This document shows, in pieces, positions 41,869 to 51,482 of a stretch of DNA of 64,000 nt. Under the pieces are notes generated by a model. That model saw only the letters and a list, made by a program, of their open reading frames with translations, did not search any database and was not told where the DNA came from. Each line of letters begins with the position of its first letter. Position 1 is the stretch's first letter. This DNA comes from DATKZH01 sp964475955 (GTDB lineage Bacteria; Planctomycetota; Planctomycetia; Pirellulales; Thermoguttaceae). The DNA lies in contig CAYYZY010000019.1 in assembly GCA_964475955.1 (NCBI GenBank), positions 1 to 64,000 of the forward strand, given 5' to 3'. Made by a program: the position numbers and the translations under genes.

Positions 41869-43086
41869 ATGAACCCGCCCCGCCCCGTGCTCGCCGTCCT
41901 CCTCGCCCTGCTGCTCTTGCCCGGCTGCAACCCGGCGCCCGACACCGACGCCCCGCCGCCATCGGTCGGCCCGCAGGCCCCGCCCGACGAAGCCCCAGCC
42001 GCTCCCGAGGAGGAAACGCCCCCGGCCGAAGGAAAGACGGTGGAAGGCGAACCGGCGTCTTCCGAAGCGCCGGCCACGGAGCCCGCGGCGACTGAAGCGG
42101 ACGACGCGGAAGCGGTCGAGGCCGTCGAGGCCCTGGGAGCGAAGCTCCAGCGCGACGACGAAGGCTTCGTCGTCGAAGTCGACTTCCGCGGCTCGGAGGT
42201 CGACGACGACGCGCTGGCTCACCTGGCTGGGCTCCGGCGCGTGCGCTCCGTGCTGCTGGCCGAGACGGGCGTGACCGACGCGGGGCTCGCCCACCTCGGA
42301 AAGCTCTCCACGCTTCGCAACGTCGACCTGCGCGACTGCGCCGTCTCGAACGCGGGCCTGGCGCACCTGACGGGGCTCGCCGACTTGAAGGCGCTGCGTC
42401 TTTCGGGCAACAACGGGAAGACGACCGTCGACGACGAAGGGCTCACCCACGTGGCCGCCCTGAAGAACCTCAAGCTCCTCGCCCTCGATTTCCTCTGGGT
42501 CAGCGAGGTGGGCCTGGCCAAGCTCGAGGGGTTCGACAAGCTCGAAGAGTTGTACCTGGCGCGCACGCTGGTGGGCGACGAGGCGCTGGCCGAGCTGGCC
42601 CGGTTCCCGAAGCTGAAGAAGCTCCGCGTCTCGCAGACGCAGGTGACCAGCGACGGCCTGGCCCATCTGGCCAAACTGCCGCAGCTCGAGGAGATCGACC
42701 TGAGCGAGTGCAGCCAGGTGGCCGACGCAGGGCTTGCGCACCTGGCGGGGATGACGCAACTCAAAAGGCTCAACCTGTGGCGCGTGCCGGTCACCGACGA
42801 GGGCGTCGCCCACCTGGCCGGCCTCACGAACATGCGGTGGCTCAATCTCGACAACACCCAGTTGACCGACGCGGGCCTCGAACACCTCCACGGGATGACC
42901 CAGCTCGAGTTCCTGCACCTCGGGTCGACCGGCGTGACCGACGCCGGCATGAAGCACCTGGAGCACCTGACGTCGCTCGAGGACCTAAAGGTCACGCGCA
43001 CCGCCGTGACCGCGGCGGGCGTCGCCGAGCTCCAGAAGAAGCTGCCCGACACGGAGATCCAACTCAAGTACATCGCCGGGCAGTAG
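41869..43086 (+). CDS. Leucine-rich repeat lipoprotein
   Basis: 405 residues. Lipobox LLLLPGC with lipidated Cys20, then a Pro/Glu/Ala-rich linker to about residue 85. About eleven bacterial-type leucine-rich repeats follow, with the consensus LAHLxGLxxLxxLxLxxTxVTD (for example GLAHLGKLSTLRNVDLRDCA and GLEHLHGMTQLEFLHLGSTG). LRRs are protein-binding; attachment to the outer surface of a membrane via the lipid is expected. Surface LRR lipoproteins are common in planctomycetes and may mediate cell contact, but no partner is evident here. Confidence 0.92.
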   Translation: MNPPRPVLAVLLALLLLPGCNPAPDTDAPPPSVGPQAPPDEAPAAPEEETPPAEGKTVEGEPASSEAPATEPAATEADDAEAVEAVEALGAKLQRDDEGFVVEVDFRGSEVDDDALAHLAGLRRVRSVLLAETGVTDAGLAHLGKLSTLRNVDLRDCAVSNAGLAHLTGLADLKALRLSGNNGKTTVDDEGLTHVAALKNLKLLALDFLWVSEVGLAKLEGFDKLEELYLARTLVGDEALAELARFPKLKKLRVSQTQVTSDGLAHLAKLPQLEEIDLSECSQVADAGLAHLAGMTQLKRLNLWRVPVTDEGVAHLAGLTNMRWLNLDNTQLTDAGLEHLHGMTQLEFLHLGSTGVTDAGMKHLEHLTSLEDLKVTRTAVTAAGVAELQKKLPDTEIQLKYIAGQ

Positions 43087-43176
43087 CACACCACATGCCG
43101 TGTGCCGCGCCGGCCAACACCCCTGCTGACCGCGGCCCGCCTTTTCGGTTCCCGCATCCGATGGTGGCCGCCCGTC

Positions 43177-44081
43177 TCATGGGTCGAGCGTTCGCGGACG
43201 CGAGAAGTCGAAGTACGCGCCGAGGTCGTGGAACATCTCGCCGAACGCGTCGGCAAAAAGCAGCACAGAAAAAGCGGTTCCAAACAGCCCAAGGCCGCTG
43301 AGGCTCACGGTCCAGGCCGCCCAGCGTCGGCGGTCGCCGCGTGCACTCATCGGTATCCGCGAGGAACTCAGCCGGGCCAAGAGCCACGTTGAGTATATCA
43401 AGAGCGGTGGGAAGCAGAGGATTCCGACCACCGAGGCCTGCCACGCTCGCAGCGCGAGCGACTCGCCCATGCGGCGCGGTCGGTCGAACGACTCCTCCGC
43501 CGGATCGTCGAGCGGTTGCGTTTGCCGCGCGGGCGCCTCGCGCGGAGCCTCGTCTCGGCGAGTCGCCGGGATCCTCCGCCACCAGGCAACGCTACACGCA
43601 GCGATCGCCCACGCCGCCATCATGGAGAATAGGTCGCCCGTCGCAACCAACGCCACCATGGTGAGGAGTACGCCGATCGCGATCAAGTCGCTCCCGGCCG
43701 TGTCCTCGACCGCGCGGCGCGCCTCAGGTGCGGTTTGCTGGGCGTCAGGCGCAGGCGGAGCACCATCCCGCGAGGTGCCGCAGTTCCAGCAGATCTCCCA
43801 AGACGCGTCGACAGGCTGGCTGCACGTGCCGCACGTCCATGACGGCCGGTCGTCTCTTGCCGGGCAAGAAGCACGGTCGAGGATCTTGCGCGACCGCTCT
43901 GCATCGCAATGCAACACGTGCACGGTGACCCCGCCCACTGCGTCGCGGTAGTGCCATGCCCAGAGGACCAGCGTCGCACTGCCCAGCGATGCCGAAACGC
44001 CTCGGCCGCCAATCGGGCCCGGGCGAGGTCCGCCTCCCACACGTTCAGGTGCGAAGCGACTTGGACCAGCCGGTTCGACAT
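43177..44081 (-). pseudogene. DUF2007/zinc-ribbon membrane protein, frameshifted
   Basis: Two frames are needed for one protein. From the ATG at 44081 the first frame gives MSNRLVQVASHLNVWEADLA and ARLAAE, the start of a DUF2007 (putative signal-transducing) domain. The second frame continues with VSASLGSATLVLWAWHYRDAVGGVTVHVL, the rest of that domain. The jump lies at 43998-44004, where one missing base after the GAG codon would restore the reading frame. Downstream are a zinc-ribbon CGTCSQPVDASWEICWNCGT and about four transmembrane helices. Either a disrupted gene or a one-base error in the assembly. A long unrelated upstream extension of the second frame is not coding. Confidence 0.7.
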
Positions 44082-44114
44082 GATGCCACTCCCTGCGCGC
44101 CCGCGGGCGGCAGG

Positions 44115-46178
44115 TCATCGGTCGCCCAGAGCCGCCTTGGCTTGGGCGACGACGTTGTCCGCGGTAATCCCGAAATGCTCGTACAGGTGCTTGAACGGGG
44201 CCGAGGCCCCGAAGCCCTGCATGCCCACGAACCGACCGCAGCGGCCGATGTACTTCTCCCATCCCAAAGCGACGCCCGCCTCGACCGCCACGCGCGCCGT
44301 CACCTCGGGCGGGAGGACCGAGTCGCGGTAGTCGGCCGGCTGGGCGTCGAAAAGCTCCCAGCAGGGCATGCTCACCACGCGCGCCCGGATGCCCTCCGCA
44401 GCGAGCCGCCGGTGGGCCTCCACGCAAAGCGACGTCTCGCTGCCCGTGCCGATCAGGATCACCTCGGGCTTGCCGTCGGCGGCGTCGGCCAGCACGTACC
44501 CGCCCCGCTGCAATCCGGAAGCGGGGGCGTAGACGGTGCGGTCGAGCGTCGGCAGGTTCTGCCGGGTAAGCACTAGGGCGGCGGGTCGGTCGGTCATCGG
44601 CAGGACGGCCCGGTAGGCCTCGGCCACCTCGTTCGCGTCGCCGGGCCGAATCACGGCCAGGTTGGGAATCGCCCTCAGGGCGGCCAACTGCTCGACGGGC
44701 TGATGCGTGGGGCCGTCTTCCCCCACGCCGATCGAATCGTGCGTGAAGATGTAGAGGACGGGGAGGCCCATCATCGCGCTAAGTCGCATCGACGGGCGCA
44801 GGTAGTCGGCGAACACGAAGAACGTGCCGGCGTAGGGCCTCAGCCCGGAGAGGGCCATGCCGTTGGAGACGGCGGCCATGGCGTGCTCGCGGATGCCGTA
44901 GTGGAGGTTGCGCCCCGAGGGGTTGTCGGCGCCGAAGCTGCCGGCGTCGTCGAAGGTCAAGAGCGTCTTGTTCGAAGGGGCCAAATCGGCCGAGCCGCCC
45001 AACAGCCACGGGACCCGCGCGGCCACTTGGTTGAGCACCTTGCCCGACGAAGCCCGGCTGGCCACGCCCTTCTCGTCGGCCTCGAACGGGGCGATCTCCG
45101 CGTCCCATGCCTCGGGCAGCTCGCCGCGCCGGATGAGGTCGATCTCGGCGGCCTCGTTCGGGTACTTCGCCCGATAGTCGGCCAGCTTCGCCTCCCACGC
45201 CTCGCGGGCCCGGCGCCCGCGCGTGCCGATGCCCTCCTCGAAGTGCTCGACGACGCCGTCGGGCACGCGGAAGTGCTCGTCCTCCGGCCAGCCGTACGCC
45301 TTTTTGGCCAGGCGGACCTCCTCTTCGCCGAGCGGCGCGCCGTGGGCGCCGGCCGTGTCCTGCGCGTTCGGGGCCCCCCAGGCGATGTGGCTGCGGCAGA
45401 TGATCAGCGTGGGCCGATCGGCCACCTCGCGGAAGGCCTTGAGGGAAGCCCGCAGCGCGTCCAGATCGTTGGCGTCGTCCACCCGGAGCACGTTCCAGCC
45501 GTAACCGGCGAAGCGCGTGGCCACGTCCTCGCTGAAGGCGAGCGAGGTTTCGCCCTCGATGGTGATCCTGTTGTCGTCGTAGACCCAACAGAGGTTCGCA
45601 AGCTTCAAGTGCCCGGTGATCGAGGCCGCTTCGCCGCCGACCCCCTCCATCAGGTCGCCGTCGCTGCACAGGGCGTAGACGTCGAAACCGAAAAGATCGA
45701 AACCCGGCCGATCGTACCGGGCGGCCAGCCAACGCGAGGCGATGGCCATGCCGACGCTGTTGCCAATCCCCTGCCCTAGGGGGCCGGTCGTCGTCTCCAC
45801 GCCGCTCGTGTGGCGAAACTCGGGGTGCCCGGGGCAGCGGCTGTGAAGCTGGCGAAATTGGCGAATTTGCTCAAGCGAGATGGCCGGTTCATCCGTGGGC
45901 TGGCCATCGCCGTCCAACTGTTTCACGCCCGTCAGGTGCAGCATCGCGTAGAGCAACATCGAGGCATGCCCACAGCTCAGCACGAACCGGTCCCTGGCCG
46001 CCCAGTCGGGTCGGGCCGGGTCGTAGCGCAACTGCTCGTTGAACAGCACGTACGCCAGCGGCGCCAGGGCCATGGGCGTGCCCGGATGCCCGCTCTTGGC
46101 CGCCTGGACGGCGTCCATCGAGAGGGTGCGGATCGTGTTGATGACGAGGGATTCAGTGGTGTTCGTGGAGACGGACAT
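44115..46178 (-). CDS. tkt: Transketolase
   Basis: 687-residue thiamine-diphosphate enzyme of the pentose phosphate pathway; the start at 46178 gives MSVSTNTTESLVINTIRTLS. Motifs: SGHPGTPMALAPLAYVLF, TTGPLGQGIGNSVGMAIA, the ThDP/Mg motif ALCSDGDLMEGVGGEA...NRITIEGETSLAF, catalytic Glu region YGIREHAMAAVSNG, and a conserved C-terminal VVSMPCWELFDAQ. It transfers two-carbon units between ketoses and aldoses and could route pentoses made by the sugar cluster in this window. Length is normal. It is followed on the same strand by the frameshifted DUF2007 gene with a 33-bp gap. Confidence 0.95.
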   Translation of the reverse strand: MSVSTNTTESLVINTIRTLSMDAVQAAKSGHPGTPMALAPLAYVLFNEQLRYDPARPDWAARDRFVLSCGHASMLLYAMLHLTGVKQLDGDGQPTDEPAISLEQIRQFRQLHSRCPGHPEFRHTSGVETTTGPLGQGIGNSVGMAIASRWLAARYDRPGFDLFGFDVYALCSDGDLMEGVGGEAASITGHLKLANLCWVYDDNRITIEGETSLAFSEDVATRFAGYGWNVLRVDDANDLDALRASLKAFREVADRPTLIICRSHIAWGAPNAQDTAGAHGAPLGEEEVRLAKKAYGWPEDEHFRVPDGVVEHFEEGIGTRGRRAREAWEAKLADYRAKYPNEAAEIDLIRRGELPEAWDAEIAPFEADEKGVASRASSGKVLNQVAARVPWLLGGSADLAPSNKTLLTFDDAGSFGADNPSGRNLHYGIREHAMAAVSNGMALSGLRPYAGTFFVFADYLRPSMRLSAMMGLPVLYIFTHDSIGVGEDGPTHQPVEQLAALRAIPNLAVIRPGDANEVAEAYRAVLPMTDRPAALVLTRQNLPTLDRTVYAPASGLQRGGYVLADAADGKPEVILIGTGSETSLCVEAHRRLAAEGIRARVVSMPCWELFDAQPADYRDSVLPPEVTARVAVEAGVALGWEKYIGRCGRFVGMQGFGASAPFKHLYEHFGITADNVVAQAKAALGDR

Positions 46179-46436
46179 GCTTGCGTGGAGCCTTCGTTGG
46201 ATGGCGCACCTTAGAGGGGCATGGCAAACCTCGCAAGAGCCACGCCCATGCGAATTACGGAGCCTGAAGTTTAGGGGGGAATGGTCGATGTCGCAAGGGA
46301 CCGGGGGGTGTCGAAAGGGAGGAGGGGGGCTCGCCAAGGCGCCAAGGCGCGAAGCGGACGAGAGGACTGAATTGCCGGTTGTCGATCCCCCTTTACGATG
46401 GGGCGGATGGTGGCCGGAATGGATGGAGTTACCGCG

Positions 46437-46580
46437 ATGAAGAAACACGACTTGTTGGCGATGCTGGAACGACTCCCCGACGAGTTCGAGCCGGAGCGAT
46501 TGATCGACGCGCTCTATCTGCGCGCGAAGATCGCGCGCGCGGAGGAAGCGATTGCCCGCGGCGACGTCCCCGCGCTGTAG
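46437..46580 (+). CDS. Small antitoxin-like protein of unknown function
   Basis: 47 residues (MKKHDLLAMLERLPDEFEPE...AEEAIARGDVPAL) with GGAG 9 nt upstream of the ATG at 46437. The amphipathic helix and final 'AEEAIARGDV' pattern are typical of short antitoxin-type proteins that precede a toxin. No toxin gene follows: the next feature is a palindromic repeat that overlaps this stop codon, and the next gene is convergent. Possibly an orphan antitoxin. Confidence 0.5.
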   Translation: MKKHDLLAMLERLPDEFEPERLIDALYLRAKIARAEEAIARGDVPAL

Positions 46581-46647
46581 GGAACGGCCTCTGTGCCGTT
46601 CCGCAATCCTCGCAACGGCGGAACGCCGCGGAGGGCGTTCCCTACAG
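46575..46647. repeat. GTAGGGAACG palindromic repeat
   Basis: 73 nt with outer arms CTGTAGGGAACG and CGTTCCCTACAG and an internal CCGTTCCG-type hairpin. It starts inside the 3' end of the small antitoxin-like gene, so that gene's TAG stop (46578-46580) is provided by the repeat. A diverged relative is at 57231-57281. Confidence 0.72.
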
Positions 46648-46675
46648 CTGGTGTTCGCCAACAGCGCACGGCCAC

Positions 46676-47935
46676 TCAGCGCCCCTCCAAATACCCCCGA
46701 ATCGCCTTCGCCAAGTCTTCCCCGAGGGCCCGGGCGCTTTCGGCCGTGACGGGCGTGCCGGCGACGTTGGCGTAGGGGATTTCGATGGCCGTGCCGACCT
46801 CGACGCCCGAGAGCGAGGCGCTCCAGCGGGAGCACATTCGCGGCTCCTCGAGCGTGTTCCACTTCTGGCCCCAGGGGAGGTTGTGCTTGGGGTCGTGGAC
46901 CAGGGGGCCGGTTTGGACCTCTTGGAGGATGCGGGAGAACCGCTGCTGGCGCTGCCACGTTTCCGGGGACGGGTTGCCGACGAAGAAGATCCGCTCGTTG
47001 CTGCTGGTGCCGTCGCCGCCGCCGCGGAGGTAAGGGCAGTGCATGTCGATGGCCACACGGAGCCGGCCCTGCGACCACCCGGGAACGAACTCCTTGAGCG
47101 CCCGCACGGAAGGGTACATCGGCTCGCCGAGGTAGTCGCGGTTGTGGTCGTGGGGCTTACGGTTTTTGCCCTGGTCGCCGTCCTCGACGCCGTCTTTGTC
47201 CATGAAGGGGACGACGAGCAGCTCGACGTGCTCGCGGAGCCAGCGCCCGTCGGGCTCCTCGGCCAACACGGCCTCCATCAACCCTTCGAGCGCCCAACTG
47301 GCCATCATCTCGCAGGCGTGGTGCCGGGCGGTGAGCAGCACGCGGTGGTCGGGCTCGCCGTCGAGCCTGCCCAGGCGGAGGCGATTCGTGTTCCGTCCCT
47401 TCTTCGTCGTGGCGTGGTGTTCGACCACGAGGTGCCGATCGCCCTCGTGGCGCGCGAGGAACTCGCGGAGATCGGCTTCCAGGTACGGAATTGCGAGGCA
47501 GAAGCGGACTTCCCGGGCGTCGGCCGGAAACGCGTAGGTGAACGACGCCCCCTCCATGCTCTCCGCCCCGAGCCAGCTCCACGTTTCCCCCCCATCGAGG
47601 CTCACGGCCGGTCCGCGCACGCCGAGCGGGTTGCCCTGCGTGAAATGGAAAACGAGCGTGCGGCCCGCGGCACCGCGGACGCGGAAAGCCCAGTAGAACC
47701 AGAAGCCGGGCGTATCGCGCTGGTCCTGGTGCAGGTAGACGTCGTCGCCCTCGATCCGCTCCAACACGATGTTCCCACCGGGGAAGTCGGCGTCGATCGC
47801 GGGGGGCGCCTCGTCCGCCTTGAGGCCGACCTGCTCGCCGGCGTGAAGCGTGGCGAGCCCGGCCGTCGTCGGTGCCGCGGCCACGGCCAAACAAAGAGCG
47901 AGGAAGACATGGTAGGGTAGCGGGGGATGGGTCAT
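46676..47935 (-). CDS. Secreted M14-family zinc carboxypeptidase
   Basis: 419 residues. The start at 47935 rather than the ATG two codons earlier (47941) puts a GAG-type ribosome-binding site at proper spacing, and gives a signal peptide (YHVFLALCLAVAAAPTTAG). The N-terminal 150 residues form a beta-sandwich domain (GFWFYWAFRVRGAAGRTLVF). Then the M14 zinc motif HHACE is near residue 204 and the third ligand His in DMHCPY is near 295. The family cleaves C-terminal amino acids or, in the M14-D group, deglutamylates peptides. Active-site Glu and a cell-wall or protein substrate cannot be distinguished from sequence alone. Confidence 0.85.
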   Translation of the reverse strand: MTHPPLPYHVFLALCLAVAAAPTTAGLATLHAGEQVGLKADEAPPAIDADFPGGNIVLERIEGDDVYLHQDQRDTPGFWFYWAFRVRGAAGRTLVFHFTQGNPLGVRGPAVSLDGGETWSWLGAESMEGASFTYAFPADAREVRFCLAIPYLEADLREFLARHEGDRHLVVEHHATTKKGRNTNRLRLGRLDGEPDHRVLLTARHHACEMMASWALEGLMEAVLAEEPDGRWLREHVELLVVPFMDKDGVEDGDQGKNRKPHDHNRDYLGEPMYPSVRALKEFVPGWSQGRLRVAIDMHCPYLRGGGDGTSSNERIFFVGNPSPETWQRQQRFSRILQEVQTGPLVHDPKHNLPWGQKWNTLEEPRMCSRWSASLSGVEVGTAIEIPYANVAGTPVTAESARALGEDLAKAIRGYLEGR

Positions 47936-48020
47936 GAGCATTTCTCGGTCGCAAGATCGTTTGAGGCCAAAATCACCTGCCGACGAATCGCGCATTCTGA
48001 TGTAGACCGTGCTTTCAAGA

Positions 48021-50573
48021 CTATTCGCCGCCGCCTTCCGGGGGGGCGTCGTATCGCCTCTCTCCCTCGACGATCGCCTCGCGCATCGAGGCCTCCCTCT
48101 CCAGCCGGGCCCGGTACTTGGCCTCCTGCTCGATCTCGACCGGGCCGACGAGCTGGAAGTCGGGCATGTCGGCCCGGGGGCGCTGGGCCAGTATCGCGCG
48201 GCCCGACTCGATGATCGCCAGGGCTTCCCGGTACTTGGGGCCGCTCTCATCGGGCAGGTGGGCCAGGCAGGGGCTGAACTGCGGCCGCGTGAAGTTGACC
48301 TGGCCGGAGTGCTTGCGGTCGTTGAGGTTCAGGCCGACCAGTTTGCTGAGACGCCCGAGCTGCTTCGGGGCAAGGGGCGAGCGGCCGTAGAGGTGGTCGC
48401 GGTAGGCGCTCGCGTAGTCGGGGTAGTAGGGGGCGTTGACGTCGATCCAGGTGACGATCCGGTCGAAGGCCTCGGCGTCGAGGTCGACCTGCTCGTCGAT
48501 CTCCTCGTCGCCGTGCCCCTCGAGCAGCACCTCGACCAGCGGGCTGGCGTGCGATCCCCAGCTCCTGGGCTGGAGCACCTGGTAGGGCCCGGCGCCGGGC
48601 ACGCGCACGTAGCCCTTCGATCGCAGCTCCTGGTACGAGGTGTTGAACACGAGCCCCAGGTCGCCGGCCAGGTTGAGCTTCTCTCCGCCTTCGGTTTCGT
48701 AGTCGTGGCACGCGACGCAGTGCTCGTCGAACACCGGCTGGACTTCGGTCAGGTAGTTGAACTTGCGGGGCGGACCGTGCCAGGGCTCGAGCTTGCTCGG
48801 CGCGCCGAGCACGGCCAGGCGCTTCCCGCTCGGGGGGATGCTCGCCCGACGGCTCTCGTGGCAGCCGACGCAGCCGGTCGTCTCGCCGGGACGGACGATC
48901 GTTCCGCTTCGCATCGACTGGATCATCATGCCGCGCTGGTCGAGGAGCTGGAAGTAGACGAAGGTGTCGGCCGGCACGGCCAGGTAGGCGCTGCCGTCGG
49001 GTTCGACCGGCACGGTGCCCAGGATGCGCTTGTTGTTGAAGTCGTTCCAGGCCATGCCGGGTGCCTGCTGGCCGGTGCCGCCGTCCCAGGCCGGGCGGGT
49101 CCAGGTCCGTTTTTCGGGCGACTCGACCACGCGCAGATACTTGACCGCGCCTCGCTCGACCCGCTCCATGCCGGTGCCCACGTAGACGTCGGCCAGGTAG
49201 AAGTAGCCCTCGGCCCGGGCCAGATCGATGCGCGGGGGTACGGCCGGGGGCCTGGGCCGCGGGGCCAGCGGGAGGGGGTCGAAGCAGCCGGGCGCCTCGG
49301 CGTGGACGAGGAGCACGTTGCCGAACACGTCGAGGAGCCAGAGGCCCATCTGCTCCCCCTTGCCCGTCATCCCCGAGCAGAGGAAGTGCTTGTCGGAGAG
49401 CGGGTACGGGTCTTCGTACTTGGGGCGGACCTTCTTGAACGTGTCGTAGTTGCCCACGCCCACGAGGTCGATGGCCTCGGGCGGCCACGTGCGCACGACG
49501 GGCGGCTTGAGGTCGATGCCGCGGCGCCGGTCGAGGATGGCGATCGCGCCCCAGGGGCGGTCGTGGCAGGAGCCGAACGTGGCGACGGCCCGGTCGGTGC
49601 CGGGGATGACGCGCGTGTCGAGCACGCCGCCGGGCGAGTTCGTGTTGTTGCCCCAATAGACGGCGTGGTTGGTCCCGTCGGGGTTGACGCTCCAGACGCC
49701 CTGGGCGTCGCCGAAGTTGCGGTCGACGTACTCCCAGCGGTCGTAGAGCACGCGGCCGTCGGGCGTTACGGTGGGGTGTCCTTCGTGGAGCGTGCTGTGC
49801 CCGACCTGCTGGAGGTTCGACCCGTCGGCGTTCATCACGAACAGGTTGCCCATGATGTGCCGGTTGCACATGCAGTATTTCGGCTCGCGCGTGGAGACGA
49901 ACATGATCCGCCCGTCGGGGAGCCAGATGGGGTCGATATCGGAGATGCCCGAGCCGAACGTCAACTGGCGAAGCCCCGTGCCGTCGGCCTTAAGCTCGCA
50001 GACGTGGTAATCGTCGTCCCGATTGCGGCGCACGCTGGCGAGGATTCGGGCGCCGTCGAAGCGGACGTCCGGATCGCGAACGATTCCCTCGGGAAGCTCC
50101 AGCAGCGTTTTCACTTCGCCGCCGCGGGCGAGGTTGAGGGTCTTCAGGCACGCGCCGCCCTGGAAGCTGCCGGTGTTGATCTCGCCGGTCTGGAACATCG
50201 TGGCCGTGTTGTGATGGTCGCTCTTGTACTGCGGCCGGACGACGAAGAGGATCGGCTGCCCGGTGAGAAGCGGATTGGCCAAAAGGGCCTCTCGGCGGAG
50301 TGTTTCCAGCCTGGCGAGGAGTGCCTCGGACGGCTGGGCGGCGTCCCGGGCTGCACGCTCCAACTCTCCCAGCCGATCGAGATACCGGCCGCCTTGGGGA
50401 TAGCGGTCGCCGAAGGTTTCCGTCAGATCGACGATCGCCGCGCGCAGCGCCGCGGCGCCCGGCAGGCCGGCCGCGCCCAGCCGGTTCGCGCCGGCGGCGA
50501 CGACCAGCGCGGCAAGTCCCAAGATCAACCCCGCGCGAAACCAACGACCGATCCCCAGCGCGCTCAATCTCAT
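48021..50573 (-). CDS. HzsA-like di-haem beta-propeller protein
   Basis: 850 residues with an N-terminal signal anchor (AGLILGLAALVVAAGANRLGA). A TolB-like beta-propeller part follows (GSGISDIDPIWLPDGRIMFV, NLFVMNADGSNLQQVGHSTL). Two c-type haem sites are present, CVGCH near residue 567 and CVACH near 618, with a conserved VYFQLLDQRGMMIQSMRSGT. I recognise this as the hydrazine-synthase alpha-subunit-like family found widely in planctomycetes. No beta/gamma HzsB/C genes are nearby, so it does not indicate anammox; electron transfer or a redox role in the envelope is likely. It is followed on the same strand by the carboxypeptidase gene. Confidence 0.85.
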   Translation of the reverse strand: MRLSALGIGRWFRAGLILGLAALVVAAGANRLGAAGLPGAAALRAAIVDLTETFGDRYPQGGRYLDRLGELERAARDAAQPSEALLARLETLRREALLANPLLTGQPILFVVRPQYKSDHHNTATMFQTGEINTGSFQGGACLKTLNLARGGEVKTLLELPEGIVRDPDVRFDGARILASVRRNRDDDYHVCELKADGTGLRQLTFGSGISDIDPIWLPDGRIMFVSTREPKYCMCNRHIMGNLFVMNADGSNLQQVGHSTLHEGHPTVTPDGRVLYDRWEYVDRNFGDAQGVWSVNPDGTNHAVYWGNNTNSPGGVLDTRVIPGTDRAVATFGSCHDRPWGAIAILDRRRGIDLKPPVVRTWPPEAIDLVGVGNYDTFKKVRPKYEDPYPLSDKHFLCSGMTGKGEQMGLWLLDVFGNVLLVHAEAPGCFDPLPLAPRPRPPAVPPRIDLARAEGYFYLADVYVGTGMERVERGAVKYLRVVESPEKRTWTRPAWDGGTGQQAPGMAWNDFNNKRILGTVPVEPDGSAYLAVPADTFVYFQLLDQRGMMIQSMRSGTIVRPGETTGCVGCHESRRASIPPSGKRLAVLGAPSKLEPWHGPPRKFNYLTEVQPVFDEHCVACHDYETEGGEKLNLAGDLGLVFNTSYQELRSKGYVRVPGAGPYQVLQPRSWGSHASPLVEVLLEGHGDEEIDEQVDLDAEAFDRIVTWIDVNAPYYPDYASAYRDHLYGRSPLAPKQLGRLSKLVGLNLNDRKHSGQVNFTRPQFSPCLAHLPDESGPKYREALAIIESGRAILAQRPRADMPDFQLVGPVEIEQEAKYRARLEREASMREAIVEGERRYDAPPEGGGE

Positions 50574-50693
50574 GGCGGTTCCTCGCGTTCCCCCTGTGTG
50601 GCAGGTTTCGCAATGGCCCGACCGGCGGCCCGGGCGCGGCGTCCATTATATCCCAGATCGTCGCGGATTGCTGGGAGCCGCTGGGCCGTGGGG

Positions 50694-51482
50694 TCAATGC
50701 CACGTGACCGTCACCGGCTCGCCGACTTGAGCGTCGAGCGACCGGGCCGCGCTTGCGCCGACGATTGCCAACTCGAGCCGGCCGGTGGAGCCGACCAACG
50801 CGATGAGGGCGCCGGGCCGCCGGTCGCCGTACGTGGTCGAGACGCCGTCGATTTCCCGGCCCGCGCATTGGATGCGGATGCGCCGCCCCGCGGGCACCTT
50901 GGCGAGCATGACGGCGGAGACGTTGGTGACGACGTTGCCGAACGAGTCGACGTCGAGCACCTGGCCGGCGATTTGCCCGGGCGTGGCGACCGGCTCCGGC
51001 CAGTCGAGCATCACGAGGCTTTCCACCGCCGGGCCGAGCTTCGCCGGATCGAGTCCCCGGCTGAGATGGCCGGCGACCGGCGCCATGACGTCGCGTCCGT
51101 GAAAGGTCGCCGAGACCGGCTCGAGCCAGTATTGCGGCTCGGTCAGTCGCCGGAGCCGTGCAGGAGGCGTGCGACGCGCGAGTCGCGAAAGCAGGCCGTT
51201 ATCGGGGGCAACGTAACGGTGCCCGTCGATCTCGGCGTAGAGAATCGCCCGATCCGTGCCCACTCCCGGATCGACCACGGCGACGTGAATCGCATCCTCG
51301 GGCGGGAAGCGAGGGGCGACGTCGTCGAGCACGAGGGCGGCGTGGCGCACGTCCTGCGGGCGCACGCTGTGGGTGATATCAACCAGCGTGGCGGCCGGGT
51401 TGATCGAAAGGATCACCCCCTTCATAGCCGCCACGTACGGGCTGCCGGTGCCGAAGTCGGTCGTGAGGGTGATGATGGTCAC
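50694..51482 (-). CDS. SAM hydroxide adenosyltransferase (DUF62 family)
   Basis: 262 residues beginning MTIITLTTDFGTGSPYVAAM, the hallmark N-terminus of the SAM hydroxide adenosyltransferase family, with VAVVDPGVGTDR and YVAPDNGLLSRLARR. The C-terminal domain contains VDSFGNVVTNVS, including the conserved Asn for adenosine binding. These enzymes convert S-adenosylmethionine plus water/hydroxide to adenosine and methionine; relatives are fluorinases/chlorinases, but no halogenase-specific loop is evident. The start overlaps the gatB stop by 4 nt, so it is the last gene of the gat operon. Confidence 0.88.
   Translation of the reverse strand: MTIITLTTDFGTGSPYVAAMKGVILSINPAATLVDITHSVRPQDVRHAALVLDDVAPRFPPEDAIHVAVVDPGVGTDRAILYAEIDGHRYVAPDNGLLSRLARRTPPARLRRLTEPQYWLEPVSATFHGRDVMAPVAGHLSRGLDPAKLGPAVESLVMLDWPEPVATPGQIAGQVLDVDSFGNVVTNVSAVMLAKVPAGRRIRIQCAGREIDGVSTTYGDRRPGALIALVGSTGRLELAIVGASAARSLDAQVGEPVTVTWH

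Noticed and set aside
38212..42966. Very long open frame antisense to priA and the LRR lipoprotein gene
   Set aside because: High GC removes stops on the opposite strand; its peptide is His/Arg/Gly-rich with no domain, while the plus strand shows PriA and LRR motifs.
48021..50573. Anammox metabolism suggested by the HzsA-like gene
   Set aside because: HzsA-like proteins are widespread in planctomycetes, and no other hydrazine genes are present in the window.
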